Part shown: piece after piece, positions 27,870-37,563 of the stretch | Layout: each line of letters opens with the position of its first letter | Numbering within the stretch: the first letter of the stretch is position 1 | From: an uncultured Planktomarina sp. | GTDB lineage: Bacteria > Pseudomonadota > Alphaproteobacteria > Rhodobacterales > Rhodobacteraceae | Direction: 5' to 3' | Assembly (NCBI GenBank): GCA_905182425.1 | Contig: CAJJBP010000008.1 | Span: forward strand, 1 to 64,000 | Length of the DNA stretch: 64,000 bases | Program-made: the position numbers and the translations under genes | The notes under the pieces: model-generated | What the model saw: the letters and a program-made list of their open reading frames with translations, nothing else | The model's database searches: none | What the model was told of the DNA's origin: nothing

Positions 27870-28912
27870 TGATATTTGTTGGTACAATCTGTCTGGTCAT
27901 CTGGTGCATCGGTATCTTTATGAAGACCCCAAGCCGTCAGAGGTGGGTGATGATCGGTGGGGTTCTTACTTTGGTGATGGTTGGTCATCTTATTTTGCCT
28001 GAAAATCATTCAGTGCGTTTGAATACTGGAGGTTCATGGCAGCTATGGGCTTTGCTCGCCGCTATAACTTTGATTGTCCGGATATATGGCCAAGGCCTGC
28101 AACGATTGCGTCAAGCTGTTAAGCGGGAGCCTGAGGTAACCAGCGATCAAATGTCCGAAACTGAACTAGAACGATACGCACGGCATATAGTCATGCCTGA
28201 AATTGGTGGCGTAGGTCAGATGCGTTTGCGCCGGGCTCGGGTGCTGGTGATCGGCGCTGGTGGCCTCGGATCACCAGCCTTGCAGTATCTGGCAGCGGCG
28301 GGCGTTGGTATTATTGGAATTATTGACGACGACGTTGTCGATGCGTCGAATTTACAGCGGCAAGTGATCCACCGCGACGCGGACATAGGCCTAGCAAAGG
28401 TAACATCTGCAGCCCAAACTTTGCGTGATATTAATCCCTATGTTGCTGTTAATACGTATCAGCAACGTTTGACGGATGAAATAGCCACTGAATTAGTCTC
28501 GCAATATGATATTGTGCTAGATGGCACTGATAATTTTGAGACGAGATATTTGGTGAATAAGACCTGCGTCGCTCAATCTATCCCGCTGGTTAGCGGTGCA
28601 TTGAGCCAGTGGGAAGGGCAGGTCGCCCTATTTGATCCGGCCCAGGGTGGCCCTTGTTACCAGTGTATTTTTCCCAGTGCGCCTACTCCAGAACTGGCTC
28701 CAAGCTGTGCGCAGGCCGGTGTCTTTGCAGCATTGCCAGGTGTGATTGGCAGCCTAATGGCGACGGAGGCGCTCAAGTATATTCTAGGTGCTGGTACAAC
28801 TATGCGTGGTAAACTGGCAATTTTTAATCTACTTGACGTACATACCCGCATTTTGTCGACAAGCCAGCATGCTGATTGTCCAATTTGTTACCCCTCAAAT
28901 AATTCTTTCTGA
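27869..28912 (+). CDS. Membrane-anchored MoeB/ThiF-family adenylyltransferase
   Basis: This E1-like enzyme adenylates the C-terminus of a sulfur-carrier protein such as MoaD or ThiS. The 347-residue product is unusual in having two or three N-terminal membrane segments (about residues 2-18, 27-43 and 57-74) before the catalytic domain. That domain has LERYARHIVMPEIGGVGQ, the nucleotide loop GAGGLGS at 129-135, the DGTDNFETR motif, and zinc-binding CYQC and CPIC pairs. There is no C-terminal rhodanese domain. It overlaps dut by one base. Whether it serves molybdopterin (useful for xdh in this window) or thiamine cannot be told. Confidence 0.85.
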   Translation: MIFVGTICLVIWCIGIFMKTPSRQRWVMIGGVLTLVMVGHLILPENHSVRLNTGGSWQLWALLAAITLIVRIYGQGLQRLRQAVKREPEVTSDQMSETELERYARHIVMPEIGGVGQMRLRRARVLVIGAGGLGSPALQYLAAAGVGIIGIIDDDVVDASNLQRQVIHRDADIGLAKVTSAAQTLRDINPYVAVNTYQQRLTDEIATELVSQYDIVLDGTDNFETRYLVNKTCVAQSIPLVSGALSQWEGQVALFDPAQGGPCYQCIFPSAPTPELAPSCAQAGVFAALPGVIGSLMATEALKYILGAGTTMRGKLAIFNLLDVHTRILSTSQHADCPICYPSNNSF

Positions 28913-28922
28913 AAGCCATACT

Positions 28923-30932
28923 ATGATTTTGCTTGAAACTTGGACCACCCCTTTTGGCCTTGTGCCGTTCGATCAAATTGAAGATGCTGATTTTGCTCCT
29001 GCAATGGATATGGCACTAGATATCGCCTTGGGTGGAATTGCAAAAATTGCAGACGACCCGCAAGCACCAACTTTTGAGAATACAATCGATGCACAAGAAG
29101 AAGCGGAAGCGTTGCTTGAGCAAGTGGCTTCAGTTTTTTACACCTTAGCTGGCTCTGACAGCACGCCTGTGCGAGAAAAATTACAACGAGAGTTTGCCCC
29201 TAAGCTTTCTGCATACGCCTCTGCAGTTGCTTCGAACGCAAAACTCTTTGCGCGTATTGAAGCACTTTGGAATAGTCGGAAAGCGCTAAAGTTGACTAAA
29301 GAGCAAGAGCGCGTCCTAATGTTGACCCGCCGTAGTTTTGTTCGCGCTGGGGCGTTGCTCGTGGGTGTGCAAGCATCGCGGATGGCTGATATTAAGTCAC
29401 AATTGGCAAGCTTGGGTACAAATTTTACACAAAACTTACTTGCTGATGAACGAACTTGGTTCATGGCCTTGGGACCTGATGATCTCGTAGGGCTGCCTGA
29501 TTTTGTGCTGCAAGTGGCGCAAGCAGCGGGTCTTGAAAAAGGTGCAAAAGGGCCGGTGGTGACACTTTCACGCTCCCTTATTGTACCGTTTCTCGAGTTC
29601 TCTGACCGTCGTGACCTTCGTGAAGTTGCCTATAAAGCCTGGGCAGCTCGCGGTGCAAATAATGGTGAAACCGATAACCGTGCTATTGCTAGCGAAACAT
29701 TAGCCCTGCGCCATGAACGTGCATCATTATTGGGTTTTGCTAGTTTTGCTGATTTTAAACTTGATACTGAGATGGCCAAAACGCCCAAACGTGTGCGTGA
29801 TCTGCTAATGCAGGTGTGGATTCCAGCGAAGGCGCGAGCGGATGCCGACGCGGAAGTTTTGAATGAAATAATGTTAAATGAGGGTGGAATTGGTCCACTT
29901 CAGCCTTGGGATTGGCGCTACTACGCCCAAAAGCGTCGCCAATCGGAACATGACTTGGATGAAGCTGAGCTGAAGCCTTATTTACAGCTAGATCAGATCA
30001 TAGCTGCTTCGTTTGACTGTGCAAATCGGTTATTTGGACTGGAGTTCAAACAGGTAGACGTACCACTCTACCACAGTGATGCACGCGCTTGGGAAGTCAC
30101 GCGCAATGGTAAGCATTTGGCTCTATTTATTGGTGATTATTTTGCTAGGAGTTCAAAGCGTTCTGGGGCATGGTGTTCCGCACTTCAAAGTCAGCGCAAA
30201 AAACCAACTCAGCGGTTTCCAATTGTGATAAACGTTTGTAACTTTGCGAAACCTTCAGGTGCTGCGCCAGCTTTGTTATCGTTTGATGACGCGCACACCC
30301 TGTTCCATGAATTTGGCCATGCTTTGCATCAGATTTTGAGTGATGTTGATTATTCGGCAGTGTCTGGGACATCAGTTGCGCGTGATTTTGTGGAATTGCC
30401 AAGCCAGCTTTATGAGCACTGGCTCGAAGTACCAGAAGTTTTGCAGAAATTTGCAACGCATGCGAAAACAGGCACAGTGATTCCACCGAAGCTGCTTAAG
30501 CGTATGTTGGAAGCATCCACTTTTGATATGGGATTTAAAACTGTTGAATATGTGGCGTCTGCTTTGGTCGACTTGGACTTCCATGAGGGAGAGGCTCCAG
30601 TTGATCCGATGAAGCGTCAAGCGGAGGTGTTGTCCAAGATTGGAATGCCGCCAGCCATTGGAATGCGCCATGCGACACCGCACTTTGCCCATGTTTTTGC
30701 TGGGGATGGTTATTCAAGTGCCTACTATAGCTATATGTGGTCAGAGGTTATGGACGCTGACGCATTCGCGGCTTTTGAGGAAGCTGGAGACGCCTTCGAT
30801 CCGGAACGCGCAGAGGCATTATATGAGCATATTTTGTCAAAAGGTGGCAGTGAGGATGCAGAGCTATTGTATTTAAGGTTTAGGGGGCGCATGCCCGATG
30901 CCAAGGCTTTGCTGAAAAATCGAAGTTTATAA
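28923..30932 (+). CDS. M3-family metallopeptidase (oligopeptidase A/Dcp type)
   Basis: This cytoplasmic zinc peptidase degrades short peptides. The 669-residue product has the M3 zinc site HEFGH at about residues 462-466 (DDAHTLFHEFGHALHQ), with the third ligand Glu downstream (VELPSQLYEHW region). Length and motif order fit oligopeptidase A or dipeptidyl carboxypeptidase; I cannot separate them. I chose the ATG at 28923 (MILLETWTTPFG), 10 bases after the MoeB-like stop; the longer frame runs through that gene's end. Confidence 0.9.
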   Translation: MILLETWTTPFGLVPFDQIEDADFAPAMDMALDIALGGIAKIADDPQAPTFENTIDAQEEAEALLEQVASVFYTLAGSDSTPVREKLQREFAPKLSAYASAVASNAKLFARIEALWNSRKALKLTKEQERVLMLTRRSFVRAGALLVGVQASRMADIKSQLASLGTNFTQNLLADERTWFMALGPDDLVGLPDFVLQVAQAAGLEKGAKGPVVTLSRSLIVPFLEFSDRRDLREVAYKAWAARGANNGETDNRAIASETLALRHERASLLGFASFADFKLDTEMAKTPKRVRDLLMQVWIPAKARADADAEVLNEIMLNEGGIGPLQPWDWRYYAQKRRQSEHDLDEAELKPYLQLDQIIAASFDCANRLFGLEFKQVDVPLYHSDARAWEVTRNGKHLALFIGDYFARSSKRSGAWCSALQSQRKKPTQRFPIVINVCNFAKPSGAAPALLSFDDAHTLFHEFGHALHQILSDVDYSAVSGTSVARDFVELPSQLYEHWLEVPEVLQKFATHAKTGTVIPPKLLKRMLEASTFDMGFKTVEYVASALVDLDFHEGEAPVDPMKRQAEVLSKIGMPPAIGMRHATPHFAHVFAGDGYSSAYYSYMWSEVMDADAFAAFEEAGDAFDPERAEALYEHILSKGGSEDAELLYLRFRGRMPDAKALLKNRSL

Positions 30933-30937
30933 AATTT

Positions 30938-31471
30938 TTATTCAAATTTTTCTTCTAAGGTTACACCCCAAAGAAGCTTTCTATTAACCCATCCTTTATG
31001 CCCATCAGCCGTAATTTCGCACCATTCTTTTGTGCAAGTGTTAAGCCGGGCTACGACATTTCGCTCAAGACGTGCTTGAATTTGCGCGTTGGGTTTAGGC
31101 CTATTTAGGACATCGAGCATATCTACTTGGACCAAAATGCTGCGTGTTCCAGACAGTAAAGAGTAGTGTATCCATCCACCAGCTCCCTCAAAATCTTGGA
31201 CTTTGCGCCAGTGACCATACTCTGCGATCACTTGTAGGGGCATGTTGCGGTGCTTTAAAACCCAATCGATACGGTGGCTTAGTGAAGGCCCTCGGCGTAT
31301 ATTACCTTCACTGGCTTTTAGCGAAACGAAGCGTGGTATTGGTAAGTTTGTCACAGGCCCGCGGGTATAATTTTGTGCAAGCGCTAAGCTGGTGCAGAGC
31401 ATCAGCGATAGGGTTAAAATGGCCCTAATGTAGGCTGTATTTAAGATAACTATGCCCACCCCAAAAAACAC
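30938..31471 (-). CDS. Secreted bacterial SH3-domain protein
   Basis: This is a protein of up to 177 residues with a hydrophobic N-terminal signal (AILTLSLMLCTSLALA) and two SH3-like repeats: SLKASEGNIRRGPSLSHRID with a Trp-rich GHWRKVQDFEGAGGWIHYSL, then LERNVVARLNTCTKEWCEIT with GHKGWVNRKLLWG. Such domains often bind cell-wall peptides, so a periplasmic role is likely, but no substrate is known. The start is uncertain: a GTG at 31471 or a later codon would still leave the signal peptide. It is convergent with the M3 peptidase gene, 5 bases apart. Confidence 0.78.
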   Translation of the reverse strand: MFFGVGIVILNTAYIRAILTLSLMLCTSLALAQNYTRGPVTNLPIPRFVSLKASEGNIRRGPSLSHRIDWVLKHRNMPLQVIAEYGHWRKVQDFEGAGGWIHYSLLSGTRSILVQVDMLDVLNRPKPNAQIQARLERNVVARLNTCTKEWCEITADGHKGWVNRKLLWGVTLEEKFE

Positions 31472-31568
31472 CGCTCTATAAGACGCGACCCTATCGATCT
31501 CTTTTTACACAGATATAAAGCCTTGAGAAGAGATTAATGCAAAGTCTTATTGGCAAGGAGCATTGTAT

Positions 31569-31662
31569 TTGCAACGTTTCAATTTTTTTAAAACTAAATG
31601 AATTATCCAGGTTGCATATCTATACGCAAATAGGTGCTTCAATTGGGTAAAAAATGTTGCAA
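31569..31662. promoter_or_regulatory. Cluster of TTGC/GCAA half-sites before the GcvT-type oxidase
   Basis: In the 283 bases before the start there are TTGCAA at 31569-31574, TTGC at 31612 facing GCAA at 31626, and TTGCAA at 31657-31662. Spacing is roughly 45 bases between the three. Repeated dyads before a catabolic gene suggest operator sites, but no known regulator is assigned. Confidence 0.25.
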
Positions 31663-31754
31663 GGTCGGTTTTTGTAAATGGTAGGTCGGCGGGACTTTGA
31701 ATAGCGTTGCGAAACCAGTCTAACAAGAAGCATCGTTCAAAGGAGCCGTTTAAT

Positions 31755-34253
31755 ATGAAAATGCATGTAAAAGCTTTGGTTATTGGTGGTGGTGCTGTTG
31801 GTACTTCTGTTGCTTATCATTTGGGTAAGCGCGGATGGGATACAATGTTGATCGAGCGTGATGAATTGACATCAGGTTCAACTTGGCATGCCGCTGGCCT
31901 TCTTCCACTCTTCAACATGTCTTATGCTACAACGCATATTCATAAATATTCAGTAGACTTTTATAAAAGCTTGGAGGCTGAAACGGGGTTAAACGCCGGA
32001 TTTGCGGTTGTTGGTAATCTACGAATGGCGCAAACTGAAGAGCGAATGGATGAATATCGGCTCTATGCGTCGACGGCAGAAACTTGCGGTGTTCCTTACC
32101 AATTTATGACGCCTGAGGAAATCAAAGTTAAATGGCCGTTGATCCGGACAGATGATCTCAAAGGTGCAATCTATCATGAAACGGACGGTTATATTAATCC
32201 CGCTGATGTGACTATGGCGATGGCTAAAGGTGCACGGCAGCATGGTGTAACAATTGAGCGAAAATGGCAGGCGGACGCATTCCATTGGACTGGCACGCAT
32301 TGGGAAGTCACCTGCACCAAGATGGTGGAAAAGGGTGGTAATTTAATACCCTCTGAAGAGCAAGCTGTTATCACGGCTGAACATGTTGTTACTGCTTCCG
32401 GGAATCACGCTCAACGCACAGCAAAAATGCTGGGGATCAAAATGCCAGCTATCCCGGTTGAGCATACATTTATTGTAATGGAGCAGGATCCGTCTTTGGT
32501 TGAATGGCGTGCCGCGGGTAATCCGGAGCATCCAGTTATTAGGGATGCTGATGCACAAAGCTATGTGCGAGAGGAACGTGGAGGCTGGATTTTGGGCGTT
32601 TATGAGAAAAATGCGCCTGCACGTTTTGAACATGGTGTGCCAGATAGTTTCCGAGCTGATTTATTTCCCTTGGTGCTTGACCGGATTGAAGAGCAATACA
32701 TGGCGATGATACACCGTATGCCATCATGCGAAGAAAGTGGATTAAAAGACGATTTTAACGGTCCAATTTGCTATACACCTGACGGAAACCCTTTGGTTGG
32801 TCCTGCGCCCGGTTTGCGCAATATGTGGCTGGCAGAAGGCTTTAGCTTTGGCATTACAGCGGCTGGTGGGACTGGCTACTACATGGCGCAAATGATGGTG
32901 GACGGTGAGGCTGAAATCGATATGGCAAGCCTAGATCCAAAACGGTATGGCGATTGGATGACTACAGAATTTGCCGCACGCAAAAACGAAGAATGCTACG
33001 ATCACGTTTATGTTGTGCATCACCCCGACGAAGAGCGTCCGGCTGCTCGCCCGCTTCGCACGGCTCCGGCCTATGACCGTCAAAAAATGCGTGGCGCACA
33101 ATTTGGTTGGGTAAATGGTTGGGAACGTCCTAACTACTATGGCCCAATAAATGCTCCTGAAAACTTTGATGAAACCGCTCGTAGTTTCCGCAGGGGTGCC
33201 TGGTGGAAGCATGCTGTTGAAGAGGCCAAATCTATCCGCGAAGGTGTGGGTTTGATCGATGCAACAGCGTTTACAAAACACATCGTTAAAGGACCGGGTG
33301 CGACAGAATTTTTAGATTGGTTCACCTGTAATAAATTACCCCGTATTGGTCGGATTAATCTGACTTATGCGCTGACCTCGCACGGGACGACACGGACGGA
33401 ATACACAATTGTAAGACTATCTGAGCAGGAATATTATCTTGTTTCTGCTGGAGCTTGGACGGCCTATGATAGGGATTATCTTAAAAAGGCTATTGAAGAT
33501 AAAGAAGCTGAATTCGGCCGTATAGAGATGCAAGACGTTACGACCCAGTGGGGTGTTTTTGCAATCGCAGGCCCAAAGTCACGCGATGTTTTGACTGAGA
33601 TAATCAGTGACGCGGATCCAAAAACTGCCTTGTCGAATAAGCGGTTCCCGTGGCTTTCTGCTAAACAGATCGAATTGGGCATGTGTCCGGTGAATGCAAT
33701 CCGTGTCGCCTACACTGGTGAATTAGGATGGGAATTGCATCACCCAATGGAGATGCAAAATTACCTCTTTGATTTACTCGAAGAATCCGGTTCAAAACAT
33801 GGTATGAAGTTGGTTGGCGCACGGGCTCAAAATTGGTTGCGGCAAGAGAAATCATACCGCGCATTCGGTAATGAATTAGGCCGTGATGCGACACCATTGG
33901 AGGCAGACTTACCGCGTTTTGTGGACCTCTCTAAAGAGTTTCATGGTAAAGATCAGATGGAAGCTACAGGCATTCGTGTGAAATGTTGTACGCTTTTGAT
34001 TGATGGACCTGAAGACGCTGATCCTTGGGGCCGCGAAGTTCTGTATAACGGCAATACACGCGTTGGACGTCTTACATCGGGTGGGTACTCAGTTCACTAT
34101 GAGAAATCTATAGGGATGGGCTATGTGACCCCCGAGTTGGCTATTCCTGGTACTAAATTGCAGGTAAAAATCATGGATAAGCTGTGGGATTGTGAAGTGG
34201 TTGTGGACAGCCCGTATGACCCAAAAAATGCTACCATTCGTGTTGATGGCTAA
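31755..34253 (+). CDS. FAD/GcvT-type oxidoreductase (dimethylglycine or sarcosine dehydrogenase-like)
   Basis: This 832-residue two-part enzyme has an N-terminal DAO-type FAD domain (GGGAVG at residues 11-16, and TSGSTWHAAGLL with His 45 at the position of covalent flavin attachment in dimethylglycine dehydrogenases) and a C-terminal GcvT-like folate-binding domain (YTGELGWELHHPMEMQNYLF and a GCV_T_C end). Such enzymes demethylate N-methylated glycines and pass the one-carbon unit to tetrahydrofolate. Marine Roseobacters carry many copies for glycine betaine and related osmolytes; the substrate is inferred only. AAGGAG precedes the ATG at 31755; the frame upstream looks non-coding. Confidence 0.85.
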   Translation: MKMHVKALVIGGGAVGTSVAYHLGKRGWDTMLIERDELTSGSTWHAAGLLPLFNMSYATTHIHKYSVDFYKSLEAETGLNAGFAVVGNLRMAQTEERMDEYRLYASTAETCGVPYQFMTPEEIKVKWPLIRTDDLKGAIYHETDGYINPADVTMAMAKGARQHGVTIERKWQADAFHWTGTHWEVTCTKMVEKGGNLIPSEEQAVITAEHVVTASGNHAQRTAKMLGIKMPAIPVEHTFIVMEQDPSLVEWRAAGNPEHPVIRDADAQSYVREERGGWILGVYEKNAPARFEHGVPDSFRADLFPLVLDRIEEQYMAMIHRMPSCEESGLKDDFNGPICYTPDGNPLVGPAPGLRNMWLAEGFSFGITAAGGTGYYMAQMMVDGEAEIDMASLDPKRYGDWMTTEFAARKNEECYDHVYVVHHPDEERPAARPLRTAPAYDRQKMRGAQFGWVNGWERPNYYGPINAPENFDETARSFRRGAWWKHAVEEAKSIREGVGLIDATAFTKHIVKGPGATEFLDWFTCNKLPRIGRINLTYALTSHGTTRTEYTIVRLSEQEYYLVSAGAWTAYDRDYLKKAIEDKEAEFGRIEMQDVTTQWGVFAIAGPKSRDVLTEIISDADPKTALSNKRFPWLSAKQIELGMCPVNAIRVAYTGELGWELHHPMEMQNYLFDLLEESGSKHGMKLVGARAQNWLRQEKSYRAFGNELGRDATPLEADLPRFVDLSKEFHGKDQMEATGIRVKCCTLLIDGPEDADPWGREVLYNGNTRVGRLTSGGYSVHYEKSIGMGYVTPELAIPGTKLQVKIMDKLWDCEVVVDSPYDPKNATIRVDG

Positions 34254-34315
34254 GTATTTTTAAGCGTAAATGATTAACTGGCTTCAATACCCAAGTTTCA
34301 TCAAAACGCAGTGTG

Positions 34316-35395
34316 CTAGCTTTTAAAGCGATCTGGGCTTAGTTCTGCAATCACTTCGGTAGGATATTCGGGGGTGTTACCAATTACCAAGTCTGCAACG
34401 AAACGTGAGGCAGCGGGAGCTGTGAAAAAACCGTAACCACCCTGTCCAACGCACCATATAAAACTGTTATCTTGCGGGGCCGGGCCCAGTACCAAGTTTC
34501 TGTCTGGAGAAAATGTGCGAAGTCCTGCCCAAGAGGACACAGGGCGGGTTACTTCCTCTGTCACGTAATCTTGGTATCGAGCCAATGCTTCTGCTAAATC
34601 TATGTCATGTGGCCACGCGTCCATAGGCGGGCTTGGTGTCTCTTCAGCTAGAGAGACAATAAGGCCACCTGCATCGGGTTTTGCATACCAGCGTTCTCCC
34701 GGGCCAAATAACACTGGCCAGTTTTTCACGTCGTGCCCGCCGGGTGCGTTTAGTCTCGCAACGCTGCGACGAAACGGTGTTAAGCCAATCTTTGGAATAC
34801 CTGCCATTTCGGCAATTTCATCGCCCCAAGCTCCAGCGGCATTTACCAGCTGGCGTGTTTCAAAGGTGCCTGTTTTAACGTGAACACGCCAGCCGTGTTT
34901 TGTTTTTTCAATAGCAGTTACCTTTTGGTTAGTCTTAATTGTTCCGCCATTTTTGCTAAGCTGCTTTGCAAATATTTGTAACATCATATCGGTATCAATA
35001 TCATGTGCCGTGCTACTACTTGCCGTCCGCACCACTTCTGTAGCGTTGAGGATAGGGACTAATGAAACCGCCTCCATGAGTGGTATTTCTGTCAGGTGCA
35101 TATGTTTGACATCGTAATCGAACTGGTTTTCCTCACCCTTCAAGCACAGCAGTAAAAAGCCTCGTGGGCTTAAAACGTCTGAGAGCGTCTTATCAAAGTC
35201 TGAGCGGCCTGCTTTTGCCAAAGCAATGGTTGAAGGACTTCCATAGTTTGTTTCATAAAGAGCTGCAGATCTTCCGGACGTATGGTAGGCTAAGTGTTCC
35301 TCTGCCTCTAAAACCAAAGTTACGCCATGGGTGGACAAGCGCGCTGCCGCTGAAACACCGGCGATACCGCCGCCTATGATCAAAAAATCTAACAT
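34316..35395 (-). CDS. FAD-dependent amino acid oxidoreductase (DadA/DauA-like)
   Basis: This 359-residue DAO-family flavoprotein has the N-terminal dinucleotide loop LDFLIIGGGIAGVSAAA and HTSGRSAALYETNYG, close to D-arginine dehydrogenase types. The C-terminal FIWCVGQGGYGFFTAPAAS is the second FAD contact. It oxidises an amino acid or amine; the substrate is unknown. I chose the ATG at 35395 because the family starts here; the upstream frame crosses a terminator. It is convergent with the GcvT-type oxidase gene and follows the second BMP operon on the same strand beyond that terminator. Confidence 0.85.
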   Translation of the reverse strand: MLDFLIIGGGIAGVSAAARLSTHGVTLVLEAEEHLAYHTSGRSAALYETNYGSPSTIALAKAGRSDFDKTLSDVLSPRGFLLLCLKGEENQFDYDVKHMHLTEIPLMEAVSLVPILNATEVVRTASSSTAHDIDTDMMLQIFAKQLSKNGGTIKTNQKVTAIEKTKHGWRVHVKTGTFETRQLVNAAGAWGDEIAEMAGIPKIGLTPFRRSVARLNAPGGHDVKNWPVLFGPGERWYAKPDAGGLIVSLAEETPSPPMDAWPHDIDLAEALARYQDYVTEEVTRPVSSWAGLRTFSPDRNLVLGPAPQDNSFIWCVGQGGYGFFTAPAASRFVADLVIGNTPEYPTEVIAELSPDRFKS

Positions 35396-35431
35396 TATTA
35401 AACCATGTATTAATTGAGGAATTGTGAAAGA

Positions 35432-35458
35432 AAAAAGGGAACTAAAAGCTCCCTTTTT
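35432..35458 (-). terminator. Terminator after the second BMP operon
   Basis: AAAAAGGGA and TCCCTTTTT form a 9-base stem with a loop of about nine bases. Because the stem ends are A and T runs, it can act in both directions. It lies 20 bases past the stop of the BMP-family gene on the reverse strand and before the DadA-like gene. Confidence 0.75.
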
Positions 35459-35477
35459 CATCATTATTTTAGATTGC

Positions 35478-36558
35478 TTAGTTAGGAAGTTCGCTGTCGA
35501 TACCTTCGACATAAAAATTCAATCCAGCCAAACCGTCGTCACCGTAATCGGAAGCTGTTTGACCAGCGTTCAACCAAACAGAACCGTCTTGCTTATTTAT
35601 TGGACCAGTGAAGGTGTGGTAAGAACCGTCTGCTAAGCTGGCAAGAAGAGCTTCTGCAGATGCTTTTACGCCAGCTGGAACAGCAGATGTAATTTCGCCA
35701 ATACCAACCATGCCAGCGCCAATTCCGTCCCATGTGCTTGTTGATGCCCATGTACCATCCATCACTGCTTGGGTACGTGCCACATAGTATGGTCCCCAGT
35801 TATCGATGATGGATGATACACGTGGCATTGGGCCATATTCGCTCATGTCAGAGGCTTGACCAAATGTAATCACGTTGCCAGCTGCTTGTGCGGCGGCTTG
35901 TGGTGCAGTTGAGTCGGTGTGCTGCAAAACAACATCTGCGCCTTGTTCGATCAGAACTTTAGCTGCATCAGCTTCTTTAGTTGGATCAAACCAAGTGTAG
36001 GCCCAGATGATTTTGAACTCTACATCAGGATTAACTTCTTTGGCGTGGATGTACGCAGCGTTGATGCCACGCATAACTTCTGGAATCGGGAATGACCGAT
36101 ATAACCAACGATGTTTGATTTGGTCATTTGACCAGCGATGTGACCTTGTACTGCGCGGCCTTCATAGAATCGGGCGAGTATACGCGACACGTTGTCAGCT
36201 TGTTTGTAGCCTGTTGCATGCTCGAATTTTACATTAGGGAACTTAGCTGCGACGTTAATAGTCGGATCCATGTAACCAAATGAGGTTGTGAAAATAAGGT
36301 CTGCACCATTCAACGCCATCTGTGTCATCACCCGCTCAGAGTCTGGGCCTTCGGGAACGTTTTCAACGAATACAGTGTTCGACTGCGTCGCCAAATGCCG
36401 CTCTCAACAGCCATACGGCCTTGATCATGCTCATAAGTCCAGCCGCCATCACCCACTGGGCCAACATAGACAAAGCCTACTTTAGTTGTGTCAGCAAGCG
36501 AGCCAGAAGCTGCTGTCAAAGCCAGCGCAGCGCCAGCCAGTATGTATTTCAAATTCAT
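35478..36558 (-). pseudogene. Second BMP-family ABC substrate-binding protein, two frameshifts
   Basis: The N-terminus from the ATG at 36558 has a signal peptide (LAGAALALTAASGSLA) and VGFVYVGPVGDGGWTYEHDQ. A shift near 36390 leads to NTVFVENVPEGPDSERVMTQ, and a second near 36080 leads to GINAAYIHAKEVNPDVEFKI, which runs to the stop at 35478. Joined, the protein is about 358 residues, full length for a BMP/PnrA-type nucleoside-binding protein. It is the last gene of the xdh-ABC operon. Only two shifts in a well-conserved frame suggest sequence error; its base composition is near the window average. Confidence 0.85.
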
Positions 36559-36586
36559 CAGGTTTCCCCCAGTTAAAGATGAGCCT

Positions 36587-37563
36587 CTATCGCGAGGCAT
36601 GGAACACACGACCAAGTGGCCGCAGGTGCATTGCGTGCTGATTTCGAGCGATTAGCAGACATCGCCACCAGCACAACGATAGTGTATAAGATATGGCGAC
36701 ATAGACAAATACTCAACAGGAATTGATACGCCTGCAGCTTGAAGATTCAGCTGAAGCACAGCTACCGCCCCCAAAAAGGTAGGCCCCCAGCAGGACGCGC
36801 GCATGGTTTCCAGCCTGCAAAGACCACGATCGCTAAGTGCGATCCAGCCGGATCGCCGGCCGTCATGCCTTCGGTCCACTGTGGCACGCGAACGAGCGAC
36901 AGTGCATGCCCCCCCAAGCCCTGCGCAGGCGCCTCCGAACATGATCGCCAGTATCCGTATGCCCGTACGACTTTGTACCCCAACGCGTGGGCTGCATCGT
37001 GGCTTTCGCCGACCGCCCGCAGGATCGAGCCCGCCGCGGGTGTATTGTGCAAGAACCACCATGTCGCCCGCCACCAAGGCAATCAGCTGCGTCCACAGTA
37101 GACCATCGGATCATGTCGGAACTACGATCGGGCCCATGATCAGGTATGTCCCCCATCAACGGGTATGTGCCAATCGGGGACAGACGCTGGCGGTTTGATC
37201 CCGATGTACCCTTGTCCCATACATGCGCGGACAGGCCAAGCCCGAACAGCGTCAGCGCGAGCCCTGTCGCCACTTGGTTTGATAACAGATACTGCGTCAG
37301 CACTGCCGAACAGCAGCGCATAGGAGCTGCGCCTCCCAACGGCGGCCCCGATAGAACTCCGAGCCATTGGTGACCCTGTGACCGACCGCCGCTGACGAAC
37401 CCACAGACGGCCCCCGTGATCATCATGCCCTCCACCCCGAGGTTCAGGACGCCTGCGCGTTCTCTGCAACCAGCTCGCCGATTGCGGCCAGCAGGATCGG
37501 CGTTGCAGGCGACCATCAAGCGAGGCCAGCAGCAGGGTCTGGCTAATTGCTTGAATGATCCAT
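36587..37563 (-). pseudogene. Second BMP-system ABC permease 2, heavily frameshifted
   Basis: Permease fragments appear in changing reverse frames: QAISQTLLLAS near the start, RAGVLNLGVEGMMITGAVCG (about 37390-37460), NQVATGLALTLFGLGLSA, and AVLQLNLQAAGVSIPVEYLS near 36700. The end reads LGRVFHASR to a stop at 36587 once one base is removed. The ATG at 37563 overlaps the reconstructed stop of permease 1. The repaired length is about 325 residues, normal for this family. The stretch is far more GC-rich than its surroundings (41 of the 60 bases from 36841 are G or C by my count) and has a shift roughly every 30-80 bases. It may be foreign, chimeric or unpolished sequence. Confidence 0.75.
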
